Part shown: piece by piece, positions 1-4,768 of the stretch | Layout: each line of letters opens with the position of its first letter | Position numbering within the stretch: the stretch's first letter is position 1 | From: Pseudomonadota bacterium | GTDB lineage: Bacteria > Pseudomonadota > Alphaproteobacteria > Sphingomonadales > Sphingomonadaceae | Assembly (NCBI GenBank): GCA_023417515.1 | Contig: JAEZFL010000122.1 | Span: forward strand, 1 to 15,929 | Direction of reading: 5' to 3' | DNA length: 15,929 bases | The notes under the pieces: generated by a model | Seen by the model: only the letters and a program-made list of their open reading frames with translations | Databases searched by the model: none | What the model was told of the DNA's origin: nothing | Translations under genes and position numbers: made by a program

Positions 1-1
1 G

Positions 2-565
2 GCGGCGCCCCTCCACCATCCTTCGGATGGTCCCCCTCCCCTCGAAATCGAGGGGAGGACAGAATTGGACCGAATCGTCATCGGCCTCGATCCGCCCGCC
101 TCGACCGGCGGCGACAGTTGCGGGATCGTGGTGTGCGGCAAGGACAAGGACGGAATCGCCTGGGTGCTCGCCGATCTCAGCGCCGCCGGCCTCTCCCCCG
201 AGGCCTGGGCCCGCCGAGTCACCGAGGCTGCCGCGCTCTACGGCGCGGGCCGGGTCGTCGCCGAGAAGAACCAGGGCGGCGACATGATCGCCAGCGTCCT
301 TCGCGCCGTCGACGCCGACCTCCCCGTCGACCTCGTCGCCGCCACGAAGAGCAAGGCCGCCCGGGCCGAGCCGATCGCGCTTCGCTTCGAGACCGGCCGG
401 GCCCGCCTCGCCGGCCGCTTCCCCGAACTCGAGGACCAGCTCTGCGCCCTCACCTGGGACGGCTACCAGGGCCCCGGCAGCCCCGACCGCCTGGACGCGA
501 TGGTATGGGCGATGATGGAGCTGTTCGACAAGGAGCGCGGCCTGCCGAGCGTGCGGGCATTGTGA
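2..565 (+). CDS. Terminase large subunit, C-terminal nuclease domain (5' partial or truncated)
   Basis: This is the RNase H-like nuclease half of a phage or gene-transfer-agent terminase large subunit, the part that cuts concatemeric DNA during head filling. Visible signatures are GLDPPAS near the start (first acidic residue), VAEKNQGGDM in the middle, and SPDRLDAMVWA near the end (last acidic residue). The N-terminal ATPase domain, with its Walker A and B motifs, is not in the window. The first clear homology begins at a TTG at 65 (166 aa to the stop). However, the same frame has no stop codon back to base 2, so the gene either continues out of the window or has been cut by the palindromic element at 16-58. 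That element also places GGGGAGGA a few bases before the TTG, so a separate nuclease-only protein could be translated. No portal, capsid or tail gene follows within the window, so this copy may be an orphan. The domain call is fairly secure; whether the gene is intact is unknown. Confidence 0.75.
   Translation, partial: AAPLHHPSDGPPPLEIEGRTELDRIVIGLDPPASTGGDSCGIVVCGKDKDGIAWVLADLSAAGLSPEAWARRVTEAAALYGAGRVVAEKNQGGDMIASVLRAVDADLPVDLVAATKSKAARAEPIALRFETGRARLAGRFPELEDQLCALTWDGYQGPGSPDRLDAMVWAMMELFDKERGLPSVRAL
16..58. repeat. Palindromic element of two hairpins inside the terminase frame
   Basis: Two perfect inverted repeats sit side by side. CCATCC/GGATGG is a 6-bp stem with a TTC loop (16-30). 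CCTCCCCTCGA/TCGAGGGGAGG is an 11-bp stem with an AA loop (35-58). Palindromes of this CTCCCC...GGGGAG type are normally intergenic in sphingomonads, and two related ones occur later in this window. Here the sequence is an open reading frame in phase with the terminase domain. The right arm forms a purine-rich Shine-Dalgarno-like tract just before the TTG at 65. Confidence 0.7.
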
Positions 566-577
566 GCCGAAGCGGCT

Positions 578-608
578 ATGTCCGTTTTCGACCCATTGCG
601 GATACGCG
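578..608. repeat. Dispersed TGTCCG(T/C)TTTC(G/C)ACCCA repeat, copy 1
   Basis: The bases from 579 match the better-preserved copy at 2772 in the pattern TGTCCGyTTTCnACCCAnnGCGGA. In this copy the flanking arms pair only imperfectly. In one plus-strand frame it reads VRFRPIAD, a peptide signature I recall from many spurious ORFs in alphaproteobacterial genomes, where this DNA repeat is widespread. It lies in the 162-bp gap between the convergent terminase fragment and the minus-strand gene ending at 728. I see nothing else in that gap. Confidence 0.5.
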
Positions 609-727
609 GCAGGGGGCGACTAAGCGCCCATTTCGGTCGCTCGCCCGACCGGCGCATGTTTCTAAAGGTAGCCGCTCGTGGAGAGGCACGGCGGGGGAAT
701 AGCTTGATGGCGGAGAACTGGGCACAG

Positions 728-1381
728 CTACCCTTCCGGGGCTGCGCTAGACAGGCCATCCACCGCACGGATCAGCTGGTCGCTGTATTTCCGAACGGCC
801 AGCGCGCCCTCGATGCTCGGAGGCTTGTAGGGGAATATGCCACCATTGGGATTGTCCGTAGGGAGAGCAGGCATGACGTGCAAAACGAAGTCTGAGAACA
901 TCGATTGGCGGCTGTCGTGCAGGGCCGTGTTCATTGCGGTGCGAAAGATCAGGATACGGGGGTCAACGATCCGCCGACTCTCAATCAGGAATATGAACCG
1001 CAGGGCGGCATCGGTGAACTCGCCATATAGCGCACTCAATGCCGGGAACCGAGCGCTAGGAAGGTTGTAGGCCAGCATGGCGGCTTCCGCCCGTGCGGCC
1101 ACCTCGATCTCCATGTTCATGGTGTGGAGCTTGGTGCTCAACTCGATAGATGCATCTGCCAATCCTCGACAGATAGACACCGCGTCCTCATACAACGCCG
1201 CGTTGATTTTCCTGCGCTCAGTCTCCGCGATGACTGCGCGTGACCGTCTTCCTTGTGACCGCACCTGAGCGATGACGGCGCCGACACCGAAGATCGCAGC
1301 ACTCGCGGTCGCTGCAGCCCCCACCAGCGCAGCTTGAAGCTCTGCCGAAAGTCCGGTCCACCAGGCTGAAATGCCAAGCAT
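728..1381 (-). CDS. Membrane-anchored protein of unknown function
   Basis: I do not recognise this 217-aa protein. An N-terminal hydrophobic segment (about residues 12-38, AALVGAAATASAAIFGVGAVIA) is followed by a basic turn (SQGRRSR) and a long helical region (about 45-125). That suggests one membrane anchor with a cytoplasmic helical domain. The C-terminal third has no motif I can name. The ATG at 1381 is chosen because GGGGGTGAT precedes it at good spacing. Base composition is visibly less GC-rich than in the core genes to the right, which fits an acquired or fast-evolving gene. It converges on the terminase fragment. No partner gene shares its strand closely: the next one upstream ends more than 300 bases away. 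Confidence 0.65.
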   Translation of the reverse strand: MLGISAWWTGLSAELQAALVGAAATASAAIFGVGAVIAQVRSQGRRSRAVIAETERRKINAALYEDAVSICRGLADASIELSTKLHTMNMEIEVAARAEAAMLAYNLPSARFPALSALYGEFTDAALRFIFLIESRRIVDPRILIFRTAMNTALHDSRQSMFSDFVLHVMPALPTDNPNGGIFPYKPPSIEGALAVRKYSDQLIRAVDGLSSAAPEG

Positions 1382-1592
1382 CGATCACCCCCAATATGAT
1401 GAGTATCAGGAGACCGAATATTCCCGCAACTGTACCAGCCTGTCCCCTCTGGGTTGACGCGGCTTGAGCGTGTTAGAGCCGGTATAATCCCTAAATCTCG
1501 GCTGTATCCCCGGGATCAAGCGCCTCAGTGCTTGTAAACGCCTCCCACGCCTACCGGACCCCAACGGTTATTTTGCCAGCAGCCCGACAGGC

Positions 1593-1718
1593 TCAGCTGC
1601 GCGGCGGCGGCAGCGGTTGCAAAGCGGGATCGGCCGGCGGCATGCCGATGCCGATCAGGCAGGCGAGGATCGCGCGCTGGGTCTCCTCGTCGCCCGGCAC
1701 GCCTTCGCGCAGAGAGAT
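1593..1718 (-). pseudogene. Orphan C-terminal coding tail, in frame behind the adhesin-like gene
   Basis: Directly after the stop of the surface-adhesin-like gene (1719-1721), the same minus-strand frame continues for 41 codons to a TGA at 1593-1595. It reads like a real protein end: ISLREGVPGDEETQ, then a hydrophobic LACLIGIGMPP and a proline-rich tail. It has no start codon of its own near the front and no visible ribosome binding site. The likely explanations are the 3' end of a decayed gene brought next to the adhesin-like gene by deletion, or a read-through extension. The parent family is not recognised. Bases 1382-1592 otherwise show no gene. Confidence 0.4.
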
Positions 1719-2114
1719 TCACGAAAACAATGGACTGCAGACCACCTGCGAGACGGCTCCGTCTACGCCCCCCGTAACCGTTTGAGGCGAAGCAGAGATG
1801 GTCTCTGACCTCACCTGAGTCCCTCCCAAGTAAAAGGCCTCGGTGAGCGGTTGGGCGGTTACTTCCCAACAATCGTAGCGGACCCGTAGGCGAACCTCAT
1901 CCCATCGCAATCCGTCCCGCGATATGGGTGCAGGGAGGACCACCCTCACCCAAACTGTCACGAGCCGCTCCGCCCGAAGCGCCGTCGCTATATCAACGAA
2001 AACGACACTGCCGTCCGCAGTTGAGCCGAGTCGGCGCCACCTCTCTTGCGCGGCGGCGGTAATTGGAATCATGATCAGCGCCGCAGCGAGCAACACACTC
2101 TTTGCCACTCTCAT
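1719..2114 (-). CDS. Secreted surface-adhesin E-like protein
   Basis: This is a 131-aa exported protein. A signal peptide is clear: MRVAKS, then LLAAALIMIPITAAA, with likely cleavage near residue 22-23 before QERW. The mature part, with WRRLGSTADGSVVFVDIATA followed later by VRLRVRYDCWEVT, resembles small secreted proteins annotated as surface-adhesin E family. Those have a conserved Trp near the mature N-terminus, a Tyr/Phe-x-Asp strand and a YDC motif. The ATG at 2114 is preferred over upstream in-frame starts as far as 2504 because it begins the signal peptide and has GGGGGA about 8 bases before it. Residues encoded upstream have no export signal and low-complexity composition. The function of such proteins is poorly known, and the family call is by resemblance only. 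Confidence 0.6.
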   Translation of the reverse strand: MRVAKSVLLAAALIMIPITAAAQERWRRLGSTADGSVVFVDIATALRAERLVTVWVRVVLPAPISRDGLRWDEVRLRVRYDCWEVTAQPLTEAFYLGGTQVRSETISASPQTVTGGVDGAVSQVVCSPLFS

Positions 2115-2842
2115 CCCGTTCGTCCCCCATCGCTCCCCGGTTAGGTAAGGTATGAACGAAGGATATAGGCCGGACAAGAACGGCATCGTCCGCGACAAGC
2201 GCGGCGGTTTCACGAAGGGCGTTAACGGCACTCCCGAGCTCCCGCCGTGCATGCTCGATCTTCTTGTTGTCATACCCCTCGCCTCGGCGCGTCCGTAGGT
2301 CTCGAAGACCGGAGGGTCGGCGCTGCCCAGCACCGCCAGCCAGATCCGCAACGATGGGGCCACACCTGAAGGGCTAAGCATCAAACCGCCACGGATGATT
2401 GCAGAGTGTCGTGGCGCAATTGTGGGCGTCAGATGGGCACGCTTGCCGAATTGAAGGAGCGGGTAGCTCAAATGGTTCTGGCCCGGAGCCGCCCAGCCGC
2501 CCATTAGATTTGGCCATTCACGAGAAGCGCCGCGTAGATGCGTAGAGGCGAGCTTGTCGCTTTGCGGCCCGGATGTCGGGACCCCCGTCGACAGTTCCTA
2601 TAGAGGCGGAGCCACCGCCACTGGCGACGGATACAAGGCTCCGATGTCCGTAATGGGTCGCTTCCCGTCGCCGCGTTCCCTGGCATCGGAACGGCCGTCT
2701 TTCAGCCTCGGCGACCACAAACCCGTCCGTCCGCATCCGGCCAGAAGCGGTCGTTCGGGACGAGATGCGACTGTCCGCTTTCCACCCAAAGCGGACATTC
2801 GGTGTTGGCTGCCGCTTCGCGTCTCGCAGCCGCTCCGGCTGC
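2115..2842. other. Gene-poor stretch between two minus-strand secreted-protein genes
   Basis: No convincing full-length gene lies in these 728 bases. A plus-strand 48-codon frame at 2152-2298 begins MNEGYRPDKNGIVRDKRGGF and continues TKGVNGTPE. It loosely recalls the (R)GRFxKGxSGNPxGRP start of DUF5681-type phage-associated proteins, but it lacks the NPGGRPKG core, so it may be a decayed fragment. Longer minus-strand frames here are upstream extensions of the neighbouring genes with no coding character. The right half carries the dispersed hairpin repeat at 2772-2797. In one minus-strand frame the sequence around it reads MSALGGKRTVAS, another common spurious-ORF signature of that repeat family. 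Confidence 0.45.
2772..2797. repeat. Dispersed TGTCCGCTTT hairpin repeat, copy 2
   Basis: TGTCCGCTTT (2772-2781) and AAAGCGGACA (2788-2797) form a perfect 10-bp stem with the loop CCACCC. It shares the TGTCCG(C/T)TTTC..ACCCA core with the copy at 578. It is probably part of a longer repeat unit, because translated MSALGGKRT-like peptides around it are familiar from non-coding repeats of alphaproteobacteria. It has no U-tract on either side, so it does not look like an intrinsic terminator. Confidence 0.6.
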
Positions 2843-3232
2843 TCAGCGCTGATAGGGATCGGTGACTGCCGGGATGCAGTAGCGCCGTAGGCCGGTGCCG
2901 ATGCCCCTCGGAACGACGATGTCCCTCGAAATGCCGCCGACCCGCGCGCAGTCCTCGGCGGCCATGACATTGTAGCGGACGATGCGCTTCGTATAGTCCG
3001 GGCAGACGTCCGAGCAGGTGTAGCTCACGATCACGGGGACGCCGCGATGCGTGCCGAGCGTCCGCGGCCAGCTCGCCTGGTTGCTCGCCGGATCGAAGGG
3101 GCGCCGGACGAAATCGACCAGCACCGAATCGTCGATGGGCGGGAGAGCGCCGCGGACCCACGGGTCGGGCCGCGCGATGTCCACGTCGCGCGGTTGCTGC
3201 GCGGCCACAAGCGCCAACATGATCGCGATCAT
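2843..3232 (-). CDS. Small secreted protein with a Sco-like CX3CP motif
   Basis: This 129-aa protein starts with a short hydrophobic stretch (MIAIMLALVAA), a probable signal peptide or lipid-free anchor. The start at 3232 is supported by GGGGGAG seven bases upstream; an inner ATG at 3220 is possible. The most telling segment is residues 66-83, PVIVSYTCSDVCPDYTKR. It is a beta-strand leading into CX3CP (Cys73, Cys77), as in the copper site of Sco1/SenC (typically YTxCPDVCP). Cys95 and Cys119 could form a disulfide. The protein is shorter than Sco proteins (about 170-200 aa), and I cannot find the conserved downstream metal-ligand His, so real Sco function is doubtful. The gene may be co-transcribed with the 48-aa membrane protein ending 90 bp upstream on the same strand. 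Confidence 0.7.
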   Translation of the reverse strand: MIAIMLALVAAQQPRDVDIARPDPWVRGALPPIDDSVLVDFVRRPFDPASNQASWPRTLGTHRGVPVIVSYTCSDVCPDYTKRIVRYNVMAAEDCARVGGISRDIVVPRGIGTGLRRYCIPAVTDPYQR

Positions 3233-3321
3233 CGAACTCTCCCCCTTCGGCCCCTTCCCGATCGCTCATCCTGGACTCGAGTCGATGAACGCCGGCTTTC
3301 GGGCGGAGCGCGAAGCGGCGG

Positions 3322-3468
3322 TCAGCCCCGCCGGCTGGCCGTCGCGAAGCCGTAGGCGCCGCCGACCACGGCGCCGACGATCGGGCCCACGAAGGGCACC
3401 GGAATCGCGATCAGGGCACCGATCCCGGCCGCGATCGCCGTCCGCCGAGCCACTGGATTGTCGAGCAT
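3322..3468 (-). CDS. 48-aa glycine-rich membrane protein
   Basis: This short gene encodes MLDNPVARRTAIAAG, a hydrophobic stretch of about 30 residues with the pattern ALIAIPVPFVGPIVGAVVGG, and a basic end TASRRG. It is probably one membrane hairpin or helix with Gly/Pro breaks, like glycine-zipper membrane peptides. The start at 3468 has an excellent ribosome binding site (AGGAAGG, 6 bases upstream). A strong promoter lies just before it (3493-3521). Neither the family nor the function is recognised. Despite its size, the combination of promoter, ribosome binding site and composition makes it likely to be a real gene. Confidence 0.7.
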   Translation of the reverse strand: MLDNPVARRTAIAAGIGALIAIPVPFVGPIVGAVVGGAYGFATASRRG

Positions 3469-3489
3469 GTCACCTTCCTTTCATGAAGG

Positions 3490-3509
3490 TGTATTATAGG
3501 AATAATACA
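3490..3509. promoter_or_regulatory. Palindrome over the -10 box, candidate operator
   Basis: TGTATTAT (3490-3497) and ATAATACA (3502-3509) form a perfect 8-bp inverted repeat with a 4-bp spacer (AGGA). It is AT-rich in a GC-rich setting and covers the -10 hexamer and the bases on either side. Size and position fit a dimeric repressor site. The regulator is unknown and none is encoded next to it. Confidence 0.45.
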
Positions 3510-3521
3510 GACGATTGTCCA
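3493..3521 (-). promoter_or_regulatory. Sigma70-type promoter for the 48-aa membrane protein
   Basis: On the minus strand TGGACA (3516-3521, 5 of 6 to TTGACA) and a perfect TATAAT (3493-3498) are separated by exactly 17 bp. Transcription would start near 3486, about 18 bases before the start codon. This is the best promoter match I find in the window. Confidence 0.65.
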
Positions 3522-3589
3522 GAGGCTTCCGCCTCATTCGCCTTTCACTAACGCTTTTGAGCGATCCGACAGGGAGGGAGTGACCTCGA

Positions 3590-4168
3590 ATGCCGATCAT
3601 CGCCGGAAAGGACCTCGATACCGAGGAGTGGCTGCGCATCCACGACGAGTGGGTTCGGGAGCCGCCCGCCTGCCAACACGATCAACAGGTCGCCTTCCTT
3701 CAGGCCCGCGGACCGGATCCGGCGTTATGGTATCACACCGTCCGGTCGTGGCAGTGGAGCGCCGACCCGGCCGTCCTCAAATGGATGGCGGCACAGCCCG
3801 AATTCGACGGCTCCGCCGCTGCGATGATGCTCATGGCGTTCGGCGGCGAGTGGCGCGACCGTGACGAGGCGGGCGGGATGGGCGAGATGTTCGACGCGCT
3901 TCAGATATGCGCCGAGCGATGGCGGGCAGGCACACTGCCGGTCCGCTTCGGATTTGACGCGAACGTCGCCAGGTCATTCGAGGAGGCTCGAGGCCAGTTT
4001 CTTGAACGCAGGTCGAGGATCGGCAATCCGCCGGTCTGGCACCTTCCCCACGCCGCATTCGGCCCATTCCCCGGACCGGTTCCGCGACCGCCGACCGACG
4101 TGGGCTGGGATGGCGCAGGCGATTTCAAGCAGCCATTCGAGGCCTGGTTCAGTGCCCGCTACCTCTGA
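3590..4168 (+). CDS. DUF4274-like protein
   Basis: This 192-aa soluble protein has no signal peptide. Residues about 47-88 (WYHTVRSWQWSADPAVLKWM, then AAQPEFDGSAAAMMLMAFGG) match the pattern I associate with DUF4274: His followed by an aromatic/Asn-Trp segment, 'vLxWmxxqPxcD', then a small-residue helix with an aromatic end. The family has no established function. Its members often sit singly in accessory regions. The C-terminal third is rich in Pro, Trp and Phe and unassigned. GGGAG nine bases before the ATG supports the start. The 3' end overlaps the convergent gene at 4159-4614 by 10 bp. It is divergent from the 48-aa membrane gene, with the palindromic promoter region between them. Confidence 0.7.
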   Translation: MPIIAGKDLDTEEWLRIHDEWVREPPACQHDQQVAFLQARGPDPALWYHTVRSWQWSADPAVLKWMAAQPEFDGSAAAMMLMAFGGEWRDRDEAGGMGEMFDALQICAERWRAGTLPVRFGFDANVARSFEEARGQFLERRSRIGNPPVWHLPHAAFGPFPGPVPRPPTDVGWDGAGDFKQPFEAWFSARYL

Positions 4169-4614
4169 TCGCCCGTTCCGGCGCGATCTGGCTCGATCCA
4201 GCCGAGCCGGGCTTCCTTCGAGAACAGGCGCTCGGCCGAGTAGAAGCGAAGCGGCCAGTCGCGGCGGCCCTCCGGCTCGTTCAGGAGCAGGTTGACGCGC
4301 TCCGTCAGCTCCCTGCCCTCGCTTCGCGCCAGCGCCGAGCGGACCGCGGCGATGTACAGCTGGGTGATCGTCTCGTGATAGCCTTCGCTGTCGCTGTTCA
4401 CGCCGCCGACGCTCTCGTTGTAGCGGCGGATGAGGCCCGGAAGGTCGCGCTCGGGCGCGATGTCGGGACGCTCGAGGATCAGCCAGGCGCAGGTCGCGAT
4501 ATGGGCCTCGTGGGTCCATTCCGACTTGGGCAGGGTGCAGGCGAGCATGCCCTCCCCGACCCGTCGGATGCTGTCGTCGTCGGCGAACAGGCGCGGCTCG
4601 TGTTCGTCACTCAT
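4159..4614 (-). CDS. Conserved hypothetical protein (151 aa)
   Basis: This is a cytoplasmic protein with the pattern LPKSEWTHEAHIATCAWLIL, then GLIRRYNESVGGVNSDSEGYHET, then a C-terminal WPLRFYSAERLFSKEARLGW. I recall this as a family of uncharacterised bacterial proteins of about 150 aa, with conserved 'EWTHxAHL', 'IRRYNExxG..N....GYHET' and 'LFSxEAR' blocks. The two His-containing blocks could form a ligand site, but no activity is known to me. The ATG at 4614 is preferred to upstream starts because GGGGAG lies 6 bases before it and the upstream in-frame sequence comes from the pckA terminator and a repeat. The gene begins only about 10 bases after that terminator, so it needs its own promoter or read-through from pckA. 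Confidence 0.75.
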   Translation of the reverse strand: MSDEHEPRLFADDDSIRRVGEGMLACTLPKSEWTHEAHIATCAWLILERPDIAPERDLPGLIRRYNESVGGVNSDSEGYHETITQLYIAAVRSALARSEGRELTERVNLLLNEPEGRRDWPLRFYSAERLFSKEARLGWIEPDRAGTGDQR

Positions 4615-4621
4615 GTCGTCT

Positions 4622-4667
4622 CCCCAAAAAGAAAGGGAGCGCCGGCCCTTGGCCGACACGCTCCCTT
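4622..4667 (-). terminator. Intrinsic terminator of pckA
   Basis: Read on the minus strand, AAGGGAGCG (4659-4667) pairs with CGCTCCCTT (4633-4641). An inner CGGCC/GGCCG stem lies between them, and the hairpin is followed by the U-rich TTTCTTTTT (4626-4634). This is a textbook Rho-independent terminator for transcripts coming from pckA. Its U-tract abuts the Shine-Dalgarno of the next gene (start 4614), which is unusually close. Confidence 0.75.
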
Positions 4668-4675
4668 CGTAAATG

Positions 4676-4761
4676 CTCCCCTCCCGCTTGCGGGAGGGGC
4701 TGGGGGGCGGTCGCTCGAGCGCGGCCCACCCCCCGATCCCCTCCCGCAAGCGTGAGGGGAA
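4676..4761. repeat. CTCCCGC/GCGGGAG paired-hairpin repeat element, copy 1
   Basis: Each end is itself a palindrome. CCCCTCCCGC-TT-GCGGGAGGGG (4678-4699) has a perfect 10-bp stem. CCCCTCCCGC-AA-GCGTGAGGGG (4738-4759) has one mismatch. The ends also pair with each other, continuing through GGGGGG...CCCCCC toward a GCTCGAGC centre. It is a REP-like element of a type common between sphingomonad genes, and it lies between the pckA stop and the pckA terminator. A relative lies at 10876. Confidence 0.75.
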
Positions 4762-4768
4762 GATCGCG

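Noticed and set aside
1454..1488. TTGACG and TATAAT on the plus strand, as a promoter
   Set aside because: The spacing is 23 bp, too long for sigma70, and no plus-strand gene follows.
1525..1872. 115-codon minus-strand frame overlapping the adhesin-like gene
   Set aside because: It is out of phase with the signal-peptide protein and Arg/Gly-rich with no start signal; the in-phase tail at 1593-1718 has better coding character.
2455..2500. tRNA-like GGGTAGCTCAAATGGTT sequence
   Set aside because: It resembles only the D-arm. No anticodon arm, T-arm (GGTTCRANNCC) or acceptor stem can be built at the right distances.
2115..2504. N-terminal extension of the adhesin-like gene to 2504
   Set aside because: The extension would bury the signal peptide 130 residues inside the protein, and it lacks coding character; the ATG at 2114 has a good ribosome binding site.
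4676..4761. CRISPR array or integron attachment site
   Set aside because: There are only two related palindromic units here, no regular spacers, and no cas or integrase gene; a REP-like intergenic element explains the sequence.
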